From NCBI RefSeq assembly GCF_900444945.1, contig NZ_UFRM01000001.1, positions 1,589,501 through 1,653,500 on the forward strand: 64,000 nucleotides of DNA, read 5' to 3'. Made by a program: the position numbers and the translations under genes. This document shows, piece by piece, positions 20,961 through 30,821 of this stretch. Below the pieces are notes generated by a model that ran no database searches, was not told where the DNA came from, and was given only the letters and a program-made list of their open reading frames with translations. How positions within the stretch are numbered: position 1 is the stretch's first letter; the number at the start of each line of letters is the position of its first letter. This stretch comes from Actinobacillus lignieresii (GTDB lineage Bacteria > Pseudomonadota > Gammaproteobacteria > Enterobacterales > Pasteurellaceae).

Positions 20961-21782
20961 TCACGCTTTATTATCTATATGTAATAATCGATTACTCAGT
21001 TCATTTTTTTCTTCAAGTAATAAATTGCGGATAAAACGTATGAGAAATTCCGTGTTTTCATAAATGCCTTTAGCAAGATTATTATAGTTTGCTCGTACCA
21101 AGGCATTACGGAAATACCATGCATTTTCGGCAAAAATATCATTGGTTGCATTGAAGCCCAAAGTATGAAGATATTTGATAAAGAATACGGCGGTAGTTCT
21201 GGTATTTCCTTCTTCAAAACAGTGAATTTGCCATAATTGTGCGATAAATTGTGCCAAATGCTCAATAATTTGGTCGATTGATAGCCCTTTATAGCTGAAT
21301 TTACGTTCTTGAGCTAAATCGTATTCTAAAGTTGCCAACAATTCGGAAGCCATGCCGTAAGTCACTGTAGCGCCGTCTAATACCCACTCTTTTTTCGTGA
21401 TGTTATAAGTTCGCAATTGTCCGGCGTGTGGATAAATATCCTGAAACAGATATTTGTGAATGACTAAATATTGATTCGCATTGAATGAAAAAGCTGGCTC
21501 AGAGAGCAATTTGGCAATGCGTACCGAAACTTTATCCGCTTCTTCGGTACGATTTTCAATTTCTTTTGTCGGATTTGCTTGGTAATAACCTTCGATCCAC
21601 TGTTCCGCAGTTTCAAACGAGATTTGGCCTTCAATATGTTTAATCGCCGTTTCTCGTAAATAGGGAGAAGGTTTTAGCCCATCGACATCTTGTAAACCAA
21701 TAGCGGTTTGCCAAGCATAGCTTTTCTCTCGTTTGGAAGGTTCGAGATGGCGGATATATTCAGCGAAGGGATCTTGGGTCAT
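20961..21782 (-). CDS. Fic-domain protein with an N-terminal antitoxin-like segment
   Basis: A 273-residue Fic protein, probably an AMP-transferase. The Fic motif is HCFEEGNTRTTAVF (H187-): the catalytic His, Phe, acidic residue, Gly, Asn and first Arg are kept, while the second Arg of the canonical HxFx(D/E)GNGRxxR is Ala. The flap region is FQDIYPHAGQLRTYNITKK (113-131). The first 65 residues (WQTAIGLQDVDGLKPSP ... ISFETAEQWIEGYY) resemble the small helical VbhA-type antitoxin domain fused to the toxin. There the (S/T)xxxE(G/N) inhibitory motif seems degenerate (LQDVDG). Ends convergent to the methyltransferase-like gene. Target unknown. Confidence 0.8.
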   Translation of the reverse strand: MTQDPFAEYIRHLEPSKREKSYAWQTAIGLQDVDGLKPSPYLRETAIKHIEGQISFETAEQWIEGYYQANPTKEIENRTEEADKVSVRIAKLLSEPAFSFNANQYLVIHKYLFQDIYPHAGQLRTYNITKKEWVLDGATVTYGMASELLATLEYDLAQERKFSYKGLSIDQIIEHLAQFIAQLWQIHCFEEGNTRTTAVFFIKYLHTLGFNATNDIFAENAWYFRNALVRANYNNLAKGIYENTEFLIRFIRNLLLEEKNELSNRLLHIDNKA

Positions 21783-21837
21783 ATCAGGATTCTCATAAGT
21801 TTGAATAGCGATATTTTAATTGGAACAAGAGTAAAGA

Positions 21838-21881
21838 CAAGCGGTTAAATTTGCAAAATTTTCTGCAAATTTGACCGCTTG
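21838..21881 (-). terminator. USS-pair terminator of the DUF3298 lipoprotein gene
   Basis: CAAGCGGTTAAATTTGCA (21838-21855) pairs with 21864-21881 with one wobble. Uptake signals at both ends. Confidence 0.8.
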
Positions 21882-21895
21882 CTTTTATGGTTTAA

Positions 21896-22903
21896 TTACT
21901 CATTCTCGGCTTGGATATGATCTGGGGCTAAATCGTAGCCGTCTTTCGGTTTACGTTGATATTCCGGATTAAGTAACTGATTGATTTCGTACCAAGGCAC
22001 GGTCAGGCTGATCTCACCTTCAGCGAATGAACCTAACGCATACGGCGGATAAATAAATTTCACCCCATCATCGGTAAACAGGAAATCTTCCGAAACGTAA
22101 AAGTCTTGTTTCGGCGTAAATGTTTCGCGCTTACCGTTTACATCCGGTAGAGTACGTTGTTCATAATAACCCCACAACATAGCGAATAATTCCACTTGTT
22201 TTGCCGGCGAAAGTAAATCATCCAGTAAAATAATCCGTTTTTTGTTCACATCGACATTAAAATACTTGGTATGGTAATTGTTATGTGCACCGCCGCTGTA
22301 TTCGTCATAGTTTTGGAAAAAAGTCACGATATTATGACGTTGTCCTAAATAAATGGTTTCGGCGGTGCGGGAAATGCCGAGTGTCATTCCTTCTTTTAAA
22401 GTTTCTAAACTTTCCTGATAATCTTTTTCTAATACCGTTTTCAACTGATTTAACTCGTCACCGGTTATTGCATTGCGATCAATTTTACTGTCGGCATCCG
22501 CCGTAACAGGCTGGTAGCTGATTAAAATCTGTTTCGCCAATAAATTATCCAACCATTCAAAACCGGTTTTAGCAAGACTGACAAAATAATATTGTTCGGC
22601 GGAAAGAATCGCTTGTTCTTGCTTGGCTTGCGACTTGAATTTTACTCGTTCGGTTTTGGCAAAAAACGGATAGATTTCAACATTTAATGCAGGAAAAGAA
22701 GCTAATGCGGAATCCGCTTTTCCCGCAATCGATTGCCGAAAAGCGGTCAATTCTTGCTGAGATTTTGCAAGTTGTTCATCTAATTGGATAATTTTTTGTT
22801 CCGCTTGTTGTAATTTCTCGGTTAATGCCTGCGTATTTTTATCATCACAAGCGGACAGTACGAATATCCCTGAAAACAGTAGCGCAAGTGCCGTTTTGTT
22901 CAT
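21896..22903 (-). CDS. DUF3298 (RsiV/PdaC-type) lipoprotein
   Basis: A 335-residue lipoprotein with signal MNKTALALLFSGIFVLSAC (lipobox LSAC). A coiled-coil region follows (ALTEKLQQAEQKIIQLDEQLAKS, residues about 25-60). The rest shows the DUF4163/DUF3298 pattern: YSGGAHNNYHTKYFNVD, RIILLDDLLSPAKQVELF, and the C-terminal VKFIYPPYALGSFAEGEISLTVPW. In Gram-positives this fold occurs in RsiV, which binds lysozyme; a role in envelope sensing here would be inference only. Start at 22903, six bases after AAGGAG; an adjacent ATG at 22906 is too close, and the longer frame to 22987 lacks a site. Confidence 0.82.
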   Translation of the reverse strand: MNKTALALLFSGIFVLSACDDKNTQALTEKLQQAEQKIIQLDEQLAKSQQELTAFRQSIAGKADSALASFPALNVEIYPFFAKTERVKFKSQAKQEQAILSAEQYYFVSLAKTGFEWLDNLLAKQILISYQPVTADADSKIDRNAITGDELNQLKTVLEKDYQESLETLKEGMTLGISRTAETIYLGQRHNIVTFFQNYDEYSGGAHNNYHTKYFNVDVNKKRIILLDDLLSPAKQVELFAMLWGYYEQRTLPDVNGKRETFTPKQDFYVSEDFLFTDDGVKFIYPPYALGSFAEGEISLTVPWYEINQLLNPEYQRKPKDGYDLAPDHIQAENE

Positions 22904-23011
22904 CATAAACTCCTTAATTAAAGCGGTTAAATTACCGACAAAAATAACAAAAACACCATAAATTGCAATCATTTTCCTATTTTTCACGCAGCCGAACCTA
23001 CGATATTTACC

Positions 23012-23041
23012 TTGCCTATTACAGGGTTAAAATGCGATAAT
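23012..23041 (+). promoter_or_regulatory. Candidate rne promoter
   Basis: TTGCCT (23012-23017), 18-base spacer, GATAAT (23036-23041). Transcription would begin near 23048 and give a leader of about 325 nt, similar to the long rne leader in E. coli. Confidence 0.55.
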
Positions 23042-23049
23042 AAAACGCT

Positions 23050-23373
23050 TTTTTGTCCGGCGAAATTGTCGGACTATTTGCAAAAAACAATGAAAAAAGC
23101 ACCGCTTGCCAATCAGCAAATACGCAAGTCTAAGTGATTGATTTTGCAGTTCGTTCGAGACAAGAAAAATGAAACGTAAGACAAAAACGTCACCTTGAGC
23201 CGGCTTAATTAAAACCTACTTTCGACAGTCGGGAGACTGCCCCTCAAATCCGAGAAGAATACACAGGTATTCTATGTAACAAAATGGATTTAACTTTGCG
23301 CATTACTGCCATATAAAAGGACGTTTAATTCTGCCGGCAATCTAAAAACAAAAATGAAAAATGAGAACACAAA
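23050..23373 (+). ncRNA. rne 5' leader with hairpins (rne5-like)
   Basis: The gene-free stretch before rne has a hairpin GTCCG...CGGAC (23055-23074) and a compact stem CAGTC-GGGA-GACTG followed by CCCC (23226-23243). E. coli rne carries a conserved leader (rne5) through which RNase E senses and cleaves its own mRNA. The GGGAGACTGCCCC stretch and the leader length fit that role, but the match is from memory, not a search. Confidence 0.55.
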
Positions 23374-26361
23374 ATGAAAAGAATGTTAATCAACGCAACG
23401 CAAAAAGAAGAGTTGCGTGTTGCGCTCGTTGACGGGCAACGTTTATTCGATTTAGATATCGAAAGCCCGGGACACGAACAAAAAAAATCCAATATCTACA
23501 AAGGGAAAATTACCCGTATCGAGCCAAGTCTTGAAGCCGCATTCGTAGATTACGGTGCGGAACGTCACGGTTTCCTTCCGTTAAAAGAAATCTCTCGCGA
23601 ATACTTCCCTGCGGATTACGTATTCAACGGTCGCCCGAATATCAAAGATATTATCAAAGAAGGGCAAGAAGTGATCGTGCAAGTGAGTAAAGAAGAACGC
23701 GGCAATAAAGGCGCTGCGCTCACCACATTTATCTCGCTTGCCGGTAGTTATTTAGTGTTAATGCCAAATAACCCGCGTGCGGGCGGTATTTCTCGCCGCA
23801 TCGAAGGCGACGAACGCTTGGAATTAAAAGAAGCGTTAGATTGCTTGGACGTGCCGGAAGACGTCGGTTTAATCGTACGTACTGCCGGTGTGGGTAAATC
23901 GCCGGAAGAACTTCAATGGGACTTAAAAGTTCTGTTACATCATTGGGAAGCGATCAAAAAAGCAGCGGAATCTCGTCCTGCACCATTCCTTATCCATCAA
24001 GAAAGTGATGTGATTGTGCGTGCGATCCGTGATTACCTCCGCCGTGATATCGGTGAAATCTTAATTGATAACAAAAAGATCTTCGAAAAAGCAAAAAATC
24101 ATATTCGTTTAGTGCGCCCTGATTTTATTAATCGTGTGCGTTTATACGAAGGCGAAGTGCCGCTATTCAGCCATTATCAAATCGAATCGCAAATCGAATC
24201 GGCGTTCCAACGTGAAGTGCGTTTACCGTCCGGTGGTTCAATCGTTATCGACGTGACCGAAGCATTAACGGCGATTGACATTAACTCGTCACGCTCAACC
24301 CGCGGCGGCGATATCGAAGAAACTGCGTTAAATACCAACTTAGAAGCGGCGGACGAAATCGCACGTCAATTACGTTTACGCGACTTAGGCGGTTTGATTG
24401 TCATCGATTTTATCGATATGACTCCGGTTCGTCACCAACGCGAAGTGGAAAACCGTATCCGTGAAGCGACACGCCAAGATCGTGCACGTATTCAGTTCAG
24501 TCGTATTTCACGTTTCGGCTTATTAGAAATGAGCCGTCAGCGTTTAAGCCCGTCACTCAGCGAAGCATCAAGCCATGTATGTCCTCGTTGCCAAGGTACG
24601 GGTAAAGTACGTGATAACGAATCTATCGCACTTTCAATTTTACGTTTATTGGAAGAAGAGGCGATCAAAGAAAATACCGCACAAGTTCACACCATCGTGC
24701 CGGTACAAATTGCCTCTTACTTACTCAACGAAAAACGTAAAGCGATTTCAAGTATTGAGAAACGCCACGATGTACAAGTGGTGGTTGTACCGACAGAAAG
24801 CATGGAAACACCGCATTTCAGCGTCTATCGTTTACGTGAAAACGAAGTGCTACCGACACTGAGTTATGATTTAGCGAAGCATTATCATGATCGTGAAGAA
24901 GATACTCAACTAAATACACATACAGTTTCAGAAGAAGTATTAGTAACACGTAATGAGCCGGTTATTACGGTGGAATCCGTATTACAAAGTTCCGAGTTAA
25001 ATCTTCAACCGGCACCGACACCGGTAGAGCCGGCAAAACCTTCGCTCCTAAGTCGCTTAATTGCAAAAGTGAAAAGTTTCTTCGTACCTGAAGAAAAAGC
25101 GGAAGAAAAACCGAAGCCGAAAGCACGTAACCAGCGTGATCGTCGTAATCGTCGCGAACGTCCGAATCGTGCTGATCGTCAAGAGCGCAAACAAACGCAA
25201 GCGCAAGACGAGCAAAAAGCGCAACGTCAGGAACGTAATCAAGAACGTAATGAGGCGAAAAAAGCGCGCCGCCAAGTAGTTGAAGAAGTTGCCGGTGTTC
25301 AAGAAACACAAACGGAACAACGTTCGAACAAAGACAACGCGACGACAGAACGCCGCCAACGTCGTGATTTACGTAAAAAAGTACGCGTAGAAAACGTTGA
25401 AGCATCGGTTGCCACCACTGAGCCGAGTACGCAACCGATTGAAGAAAAAGTGCAAAATATCGCGCAAATTCAACCGCTTGTCGCACAAGAAACTCAACCT
25501 GAAACAGTTAATGAAGAACGTCAAGATGTTCGTGAAAACGGTCGTCAGCGTCGTCTTCCTCGTCATCTTCGCGTAGGTAACCAACGCCGTCGAGACAACA
25601 ATAACCGTAAAGAAAATGTTGTGGCGGCAATGCCTTTAGCGGCGGCGGTTGCATCGCCGGAAATGGCAAGCGGTAAGATTTGGGTGAAATTCAGCGAACC
25701 GGTTTCTACAAATAAACCGAATAGCAAAGCGGAAGAAAAACCACGTTTCTTATCGGTAGATGAAATGCTTGAGCAACAAACTACGGAAGTAAACGAACCG
25801 ATTGTAGAAAGCAATATCGAGAACAATAGCGCAAGTTCCGTTGCGCCGGTTGTCGGCTTTATTAAACAGCAATCGGATCGTGATTTGGTTAAAGAAAACA
25901 AAGCGCGTTTACACTATCAGGTTGAAGAAAACGAACAAGCGGACGAACAACTGGTTGAAAAAGCAATGGCAAAACACGTTGCGCCGTTAGGCGGTTTTGT
26001 TTCTCAACATTCTGATCGTGATCTTGTTAAAGAGAAGAACGAACGAGTACAAAAATTCCAAGCGCAAGCGACACAAGCCCCGGCAATTGGAAATGCTACG
26101 GCGGAAGCTATTAGCGTGCCGGTTTCCAATTACCAAAGCGACTATAACTTTAACGGTCGTTTAGGTACATTCTCTCGAGTAATGCACACTAAAGCCGAAA
26201 TGACGGTTGCTTCTGCGCCGGAAAAAGCGTTGGAAACAGTTACGGTAAACGAATGGACTCAATCAAAATACTATTTCTACGGAAAAGGTTTTGGCGGACA
26301 TTCAAGTGCGGTGAGCCATGTTCACTCCGCCCCTCGTGTTGCCAATACGGATCATGAATAA
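23374..26361 (+). CDS. rne: Ribonuclease E
   Basis: Essential endoribonuclease of mRNA decay and rRNA/tRNA processing and scaffold of the degradosome. S1 domain about residues 40-120. Catalytic aspartates are D302 ([12 protein letters not shown]) and D345 (LIVIDFIDM). The zinc-link is C403-PR-C406 in [10 protein letters not shown], which joins dimers. After about residue 520 comes a low-complexity tail: an Arg-rich RNA-binding stretch ([19 protein letters not shown] and following), two repeats of [17 protein letters not shown]...QSDRDLVKE, and an aromatic end ([13 protein letters not shown]). 995 residues, close to E. coli length though the tail diverges. Confidence 0.96.
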   Translation: MKRMLINATQKEELRVALVDGQRLFDLDIESPGHEQKKSNIYKGKITRIEPSLEAAFVDYGAERHGFLPLKEISREYFPADYVFNGRPNIKDIIKEGQEVIVQVSKEERGNKGAALTTFISLAGSYLVLMPNNPRAGGISRRIEGDERLELKEALDCLDVPEDVGLIVRTAGVGKSPEELQWDLKVLLHHWEAIKKAAESRPAPFLIHQESDVIVRAIRDYLRRDIGEILIDNKKIFEKAKNHIRLVRPDFINRVRLYEGEVPLFSHYQIESQIESAFQREVRLPSGGSIVIDVTEALTAIDINSSRSTRGGDIEETALNTNLEAADEIARQLRLRDLGGLIVIDFIDMTPVRHQREVENRIREATRQDRARIQFSRISRFGLLEMSRQRLSPSLSEASSHVCPRCQGTGKVRDNESIALSILRLLEEEAIKENTAQVHTIVPVQIASYLLNEKRKAISSIEKRHDVQVVVVPTESMETPHFSVYRLRENEVLPTLSYDLAKHYHDREEDTQLNTHTVSEEVLVTRNEPVITVESVLQSSELNLQPAPTPVEPAKPSLLSRLIAKVKSFFVPEEKAEEKPKPKARNQRDRRNRRERPNRADRQERKQTQAQDEQKAQRQERNQERNEAKKARRQVVEEVAGVQETQTEQRSNKDNATTERRQRRDLRKKVRVENVEASVATTEPSTQPIEEKVQNIAQIQPLVAQETQPETVNEERQDVRENGRQRRLPRHLRVGNQRRRDNNNRKENVVAAMPLAAAVASPEMASGKIWVKFSEPVSTNKPNSKAEEKPRFLSVDEMLEQQTTEVNEPIVESNIENNSASSVAPVVGFIKQQSDRDLVKENKARLHYQVEENEQADEQLVEKAMAKHVAPLGGFVSQHSDRDLVKEKNERVQKFQAQATQAPAIGNATAEAISVPVSNYQSDYNFNGRLGTFSRVMHTKAEMTVASAPEKALETVTVNEWTQSKYYFYGKGFGGHSSAVSHVHSAPRVANTDHE

Positions 26362-26380
26362 CAGATAATCTTTTGGATCG

Positions 26381-26411
26381 AAAGCCGATTGAAACTTCAA
26401 TCGGCTTTTTT
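26381..26411 (+). terminator. Terminator after rne
   Basis: AAAGCCGATTGAA (26381-26393) pairs with TTCAATCGGCTTT (26396-26408), followed by TTT. Confidence 0.9.
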
Positions 26412-26521
26412 CATCAAAAAGCAATATTTTCGGAAACTTATTTTATAAACTGTGTTCTAAGTACTATGAGCGTGCTTGATTTAAAGTAGGCATTATTAAT
26501 TTTTTACATAAGGAAACAAAA

Positions 26522-27034
26522 ATGAAAAAATCTCTATTAGCATTAGTATTAGGTGCAACATTAACATTAGCGGCTTGTGATCAAGCTAACCAAGCGAAAG
26601 ATGCAGCTGCAGCTAAAATGGAAGACGCTAAAGCTGCAACTCAAGACGCTGCTAAAGCAATGGCTGACAAAGCAACCGAAATGAAAGATGCGGCTGCAAC
26701 TAAAATGGAAGACGCTAAAGCTATGACGCAAGACGCTGCTAAAGCAATGGCTGATAAAGCAACCGAAATGAAAGATGCAGCGGCAACTAAAATGGAAGAC
26801 GCTAAGGCTATGACGCAAGACGCTGCTAAAGCAATGGCTGATAAAGCAACCGAAATGAAAGATACGGCTGCAACTAAAATGGAAGACGCTAAAGCTATGA
26901 CGCAAGATGCTGCTAAAGCAATGGCTGATAAAGCAACTGAAATGAAAGATGCGGCTGCAACTAAAATGGAGGCAGGCGCTGAAGCGGTAAAAGAAAAAGC
27001 GGCTGAAGTAAAACAAGCAGTTGAAACTAAATAA
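26522..27034 (+). CDS. Repeat-rich alpha-helical lipoprotein
   Basis: A 170-residue lipoprotein with signal MKKSLLALVLGATLTLAAC (Cys19). The mature part is almost only Ala, Lys, Met, Asp, Glu and Thr. It consists of four tandem 29-residue units (KMEDAKAMTQDAAKAMADK...), then a degenerate end (EAGAEAVKEKAAEVKQAVE). The pattern predicts one long amphipathic helix, similar in flavour to LEA group 3 or apolipoprotein-like proteins. No enzyme motif. AAGGAAAC precedes the start. Function unknown; an envelope-spanning or stress-protective helix is possible. Repeat number probably varies between strains. Confidence 0.85.
   Translation: MKKSLLALVLGATLTLAACDQANQAKDAAAAKMEDAKAATQDAAKAMADKATEMKDAAATKMEDAKAMTQDAAKAMADKATEMKDAAATKMEDAKAMTQDAAKAMADKATEMKDTAATKMEDAKAMTQDAAKAMADKATEMKDAAATKMEAGAEAVKEKAAEVKQAVETK
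26615..26962 (+). repeat. Four in-frame 87-bp tandem repeats
   Basis: The anchor AAAATGGA(A/G)G recurs at 26615, 26702, 26789, 26876 and, starting the degenerate end, at 26963, always 87 bp apart. Copies differ by a few bases (for example Ala/Met at unit position 8, GATACGGCT in copy 3). 87 is a multiple of three, so copy gain or loss keeps the frame. Confidence 0.95.
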
Positions 27035-27065
27035 TTCTTGCTAAGGTATCTCCAAACCAAAGCAA

Positions 27066-27096
27066 AAAGCCCGCAAAAAATTGCGGGCTTTCTTTT
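27066..27096 (+). terminator. Terminator after the repeat lipoprotein gene
   Basis: AGCCCGCAA-AAAA-TTGCGGGCT followed by TTCTTTT. Confidence 0.9.
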
Positions 27097-27127
27097 AGCT
27101 ATAAAACAACTGCTAGATAATACAGAT

Positions 27128-27157
27128 AAAAAAGCGGTCAAATTTGACCGCTTTTTT
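27128..27157 (-). terminator. USS palindrome terminator of valS
   Basis: Perfect palindrome of A6-GCGGTCAAATT and its complement, ending in T6 on both strands; 15 bp past the valS stop. Confidence 0.9.
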
Positions 27158-27171
27158 ACTACTTACTTCGA

Positions 27172-30036
27172 TCAAAGATTTTCAATCGCTTGGTATTGCG
27201 TTTGAAGTTTCTCTAAACCGTTTTGGTACTCTTGCATTTTTTCACGCTCTTTAGCAATGACTGCTTCTGGTGCTTTTGCCACAAAGGCTTCGTTGCTGAG
27301 TTTGTTTTCAATGCGAGTGATTTCACCACGCATTTTCTCGATTTCTTTGGTTAATCGAGCAAGCTCTGCTTCTTTGTTGATAAAGCCAGCCATTGGGATA
27401 AGCACTTCCACATTACCGACTAATTTCGCGACTGAAAGCGGTGCATTTTCGTCCGCACTTAGCACTTGTACGCTATCTAATTTCGCCATTGCTTTTAACA
27501 AGCGGTCATTTTCCGCAAGAATTTTGCGTTGCTCGTCAGATACGTTGCGAACAAGGAATTCTAAGCCTTTGCTTGGTGCAATGTTGCTTTCCGCACGGAT
27601 ATTACGCACAGCGATGATTAACTCTTTAATCCAGCCGATTTGCGCTTCCGCCGCTTCGTCTAATTCGCTTTCCACGACTTTCGGGAACGGTTGTAACATA
27701 ATGGTATCAGCGTCAATGCCCGCAAAACCTTTCACTTTCTGCCAAATTTCTTCGGTGATGAACGGCATAATCGGGTGTGCTAAACGTAATAATTTTTCAA
27801 GTACGCGTACGAGCGTTTGGCTTGCACCACGTTTTTGTGCTTCAGTACCGTTTGCGAATACCGGTTTAGTGAGTTCTAAGTACCAGTCGCAGAACTCATT
27901 CCATGTGAAGTCGTAAATGGCATTTGCCGCTAAGTCGAAACGATATTGGCTTAATGCCTCACGGAATGTACCAACTGTGCGGTTGAACGTAGATTCAATC
28001 CAGCGATCCGCTAAACTGTATTCTACTTCGCCTGCTGATAAGTCCAGTTTGTCATTGGTTAATACGAAACGGCTTGCATTCCACAATTTGTTGCAGAAGT
28101 TGCGGTAGCCTTCTAAGCGTTTCATATCCCAGTTGATGTCACGACCGTTGCTCGCTAATGCAGCAAGCGTGAAACGCAATGCGTCCGTACCGTGAGCAGC
28201 AATACCGTTTTCGAACTCTTTGCGAGTTGCTTTAGCAATTTTTTCCGCAAGTTGTGGTTGCATCATATTGCCGGTACGTTTTTCGAGTAAATCTTCAAGG
28301 GAGATACCGTCAATCATATCGATCGGGTCAAGTACGTTACCCTTAGACTTCGACATTTTTTGACCTTGTTCGTCACGGATCAAACCGGTTACATATACGG
28401 TTTTGAACGGAACTTGCGGTTTGCCGTTTTCATCTTTCACAAAGTGCATTGTGAACATAATCATACGCGCAACCCAGAAGAAAATGATGTCAAAACCAGT
28501 AATTAACACGTCAGTCGGGTGGAACATTTTCAGCTCTTTGGTTTGCTCCGGCCAACCTAAAGTTGAGAACGTCCACAAGCCTGATGAGAACCAAGTGTCT
28601 AGCACGTCTTCATCTTGTTTTAATGGTAAATCCGCTGGTAAGTTGTGTTTTGAACGCACTTCTTCTTCGCTACGAGCCACATACACATTGCCCGCTTCGT
28701 CATACCACGCAGGGATACGATGCCCCCACCATAATTGGCGAGAAATACACCAGTCTTGAATATCACGCATCCAAGAGAAGTAAAGGTTTTCGTATTGTTT
28801 TGGTACGAATTGAATTTCGCCGTCTTCCACCGCTTTGGTTGCTACTTCCGCAAGCGGTTTCACGCTCACATACCATTGGTCGGTTAGCATTGGCTCGATT
28901 GGCACGCCACCACGGTCACCGTAAGGCACTTTCAAATCGTGCGGTTTGATTTCGTCTAATAAACCTAACGCTTCAAAATCCGCCACTACTTTTTTGCGTG
29001 CAGCGAAACGCTCTAAGCTTTGATAATCCGCAGGAATTTTGGCTTCGTAAGTCGTTAACGGTTTACCGTCTGTGCCGATAATTTCCGCTTCGGCACGGAT
29101 ATCCGCATTCATCGTCATCACGTTTACCATTGGCAAGCTGTGACGTTTACCCACTTCATAGTCATTGAAGTCGTGTGCAGGGGTAATTTTCACTACACCT
29201 GTACCAAACTCACGATCAACGTATTCGTCTGCTACGATTGGAATTTCACGGTTTGCAAGCGGTAATACCACGGTTTTACCGATTAATGATTGATAACGTT
29301 CGTCTTCCGGGTGAACCGCTACCGCCGTATCACCAAGTACAGTTTCAGGACGAGTGGTCGCCACGACTAAATAATCTTTACCGTCTGCGGTTTTCGCACC
29401 GTTTGCTAACGGATAGCGGAAATGCCAAAGTGAACCTTTGCTCTCTTTGTTTTCCACTTCTAAATCTGAAATTGCGGTGTGAAGTTTCGGATCCCAGTTT
29501 ACGAGGCGTTTACCACGGTAAATCAAGCCTTCTTCGTGTAAGCGAACGAACACTTCTTTTACCGCATTCGATAAGCCTTCGTCCATGGTGAAACGTTCAC
29601 GATCCCAGTCGATTGAGTTGCCTAAACGACGCATTTGTTGGCTGATTGTACCGCCTGAATACGCTTTCCAATCCCAGATTTTGTTGATGAAAGCTTCACG
29701 TCCATAATCGTGGCGAGTTTTGCCTTCTTCCGCTGCGATTTTACGCTCTACCACCATTTGGGTTGCGATACCCGCATGGTCTGTACCGGTTTGCCAAAGG
29801 GTATTGTTACCTTCCATACGGTTGAAACGGATTAAAGTATCCATCAAAGTTTGTTGGAAAGCGTGCCCCATATGCAATGAACCGGTTACATTCGGCGGTG
29901 GAATTGCGATACAGTAACTTGGCAGTGAAGGATTCTCAGTCGGCTTAAAATAGCCCTGTTCTTCCCAGTGTTTATAAAGTGCTTGTTCAACCGCTGAAGA
30001 ATCAAAGCGGTCTGCCATTTGGAGGTTTTTTGTCAT
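27172..30036 (-). CDS. valS: Valyl-tRNA synthetase
   Basis: Class I synthetase that charges tRNA-Val and edits threonine. The HIGH-type motif is [12 protein letters not shown] (about residues 48-59) and the KMSKS motif is [10 protein letters not shown]. The editing (CP1) domain has [19 protein letters not shown]. The C-terminal coiled coil (about 885-950; [21 protein letters not shown]) is present. 954 residues, full length. In many gammaproteobacteria holC lies directly upstream of valS; here 2.1 kb separates them. Confidence 0.97.
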   Translation of the reverse strand: MTKNLQMADRFDSSAVEQALYKHWEEQGYFKPTENPSLPSYCIAIPPPNVTGSLHMGHAFQQTLMDTLIRFNRMEGNNTLWQTGTDHAGIATQMVVERKIAAEEGKTRHDYGREAFINKIWDWKAYSGGTISQQMRRLGNSIDWDRERFTMDEGLSNAVKEVFVRLHEEGLIYRGKRLVNWDPKLHTAISDLEVENKESKGSLWHFRYPLANGAKTADGKDYLVVATTRPETVLGDTAVAVHPEDERYQSLIGKTVVLPLANREIPIVADEYVDREFGTGVVKITPAHDFNDYEVGKRHSLPMVNVMTMNADIRAEAEIIGTDGKPLTTYEAKIPADYQSLERFAARKKVVADFEALGLLDEIKPHDLKVPYGDRGGVPIEPMLTDQWYVSVKPLAEVATKAVEDGEIQFVPKQYENLYFSWMRDIQDWCISRQLWWGHRIPAWYDEAGNVYVARSEEEVRSKHNLPADLPLKQDEDVLDTWFSSGLWTFSTLGWPEQTKELKMFHPTDVLITGFDIIFFWVARMIMFTMHFVKDENGKPQVPFKTVYVTGLIRDEQGQKMSKSKGNVLDPIDMIDGISLEDLLEKRTGNMMQPQLAEKIAKATRKEFENGIAAHGTDALRFTLAALASNGRDINWDMKRLEGYRNFCNKLWNASRFVLTNDKLDLSAGEVEYSLADRWIESTFNRTVGTFREALSQYRFDLAANAIYDFTWNEFCDWYLELTKPVFANGTEAQKRGASQTLVRVLEKLLRLAHPIMPFITEEIWQKVKGFAGIDADTIMLQPFPKVVESELDEAAEAQIGWIKELIIAVRNIRAESNIAPSKGLEFLVRNVSDEQRKILAENDRLLKAMAKLDSVQVLSADENAPLSVAKLVGNVEVLIPMAGFINKEAELARLTKEIEKMRGEITRIENKLSNEAFVAKAPEAVIAKEREKMQEYQNGLEKLQTQYQAIENL

Positions 30037-30214
30037 TTATATATGTTCTCTTCGTACTAGATGTAAAATATTTTGTTATTTATTATTACGCCATTTATCT
30101 ATGTAATATAATACTACACAATTTATTACTACCATAATGCAACAAACGATAAAAAAATCACCAATTTTCCACATAATAATTTTTCCTATTATGATTAATT
30201 TCTAAGTTATGAAA

Positions 30215-30506
30215 CTACGAGTTAGTACACTCAAAAGCATATTTTTGAGCTTGCTGTTTAGACAATGCTAAGTAAGTGCCACTAGAATGAAATAATTGCG
30301 CTCTATCTTTTAATATATTAAACAGATAGTAATTCCTAAATGTTCCCGCTTGTGTTGCTCCAATAAAAATTTCTGTACTATCTGATAAATCATTTAGTAA
30401 CATTCTATCGAATCTAAAATCCTGTAAATTATCCAATAAACATTTTTCAACACTATCTTGTTTTTCGGGTTGGAAAAAGTATCAGAATTGCTAAGAATTT
30501 ATTCAT
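30215..30506 (-). pseudogene. Small secreted protein gene, frameshifted after the signal peptide
   Basis: From ATG at 30506 the minus strand reads MNKFLAILILFPTRKTR and stops. A one-base shift in the T/C run after codon 10 restores a frame that continues QPEKQDSVEKCLLDNLQDF into a 73-codon open frame ending at 30215 (...QKYAFECTNS). The combined protein would be about 96 residues: a hydrophobic leader and a mature part with two cysteines. The family is not recognised. The second part alone has only a TTG start with no ribosome-binding site, so the gene is probably inactive. Confidence 0.5.
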
Positions 30507-30536
30507 TTTGGTTCTCTCTATTAAACTATTCTTAGC

Positions 30537-30600
30537 CCACGCACGGCAAGCCGTACGTGGTTACGATCAGCCTTCGGCTGAGTGAGCCACGCTGTGGCTC
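30537..30600. repeat. Palindromic dispersed repeat, copy A (left part)
   Basis: Three hairpins in 64 bp: 30537-30560 (CCACG-C-ACGGC-AA-GCCGT-A-CGTGG), 30568-30580 (CAGCC-TTC-GGCTG) and 30584-30600 (GAGCCAC-GCT-GTGGCTC). 63 of 64 bases are identical to copy B at 31620-31683, same orientation. The last hairpin of the unit, CAGCC-TTAGTGG-GGCTG, appears at 30792-30808 after an insertion of about 180 bp. Confidence 0.9.
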
Positions 30601-30607
30601 GGTTTTC

Positions 30608-30724
30608 AAATCTCTCCCACCCCCTCTTTGCTAAAGAGGGGGGTTGCCTTGTGGCAATGTGGAGATCGCTATTCTTTCTCTAAACTAGTCCCCCTCTTTA
30701 GTAAAGAGGGGATAGGGGAGATTT
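30608..30724. mobile_element. Inverted-repeat element nested in copy A
   Basis: Outer ends AAATCTC(T)CCC at 30608 and GGGGAGATTT at 30715-30724 are inverted. Inside are two hairpins built on CCCCTCTTT-GCT-AAAGAGGGG (30621-30642) and CCCCTCTTT-AGT-AAAGAGGGG (near 30690-30711). No coding capacity. It resembles a small palindromic (MITE/BIME-like) unit; comparison with copy B shows that DNA of this stretch plus about 60 bp to the right interrupts copy A. Confidence 0.65.
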
Positions 30725-30791
30725 GTCCACCACCATATTCCAATGCGGTATGCTATTTTTCCTGTAAATCGCCGAAACAGCTTAAAATTTC

Positions 30792-30808
30792 CAGCCTTAG
30801 TGGGGCTG
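30792..30808. repeat. Palindromic dispersed repeat, copy A (right part)
   Basis: CAGCCTTAGTGGGGCTG corresponds to CAGCCCTAGTGGGGCTG at 31702-31718 in copy B and is followed by AA-TATG-like sequence in both. This is the displaced final hairpin of copy A. Confidence 0.8.
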
Positions 30809-30821
30809 AACTATGTGTAAC

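Noticed and set aside
24965..25901. Antisense open frames inside rne
   Set aside because: Low-complexity reverse translation of the Arg/Glu-rich tail; no homology pattern and no start context.
26615..26962. CRISPR-like periodic repeats
   Set aside because: The 87-bp period is contiguous, in-frame coding sequence with no spacers and no cas genes nearby.
26567..27141. Two long open frames opposite the repeat lipoprotein gene
   Set aside because: They are antisense by-products of the repetitive Ala/Lys codons; no ribosome-binding site and composition is biased (Cys/Phe/His or Ala/Ile/Ser).
28403..29917. Open frames on the plus strand inside valS
   Set aside because: Shadows of the conserved valS frame on the other strand; no independent gene signals.
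30436..30436. TTG start for a separate 73-residue protein
   Set aside because: No ribosome-binding site; the frame clearly continues upstream to a region that joins the signal peptide of the 30506 ATG after a one-base shift.
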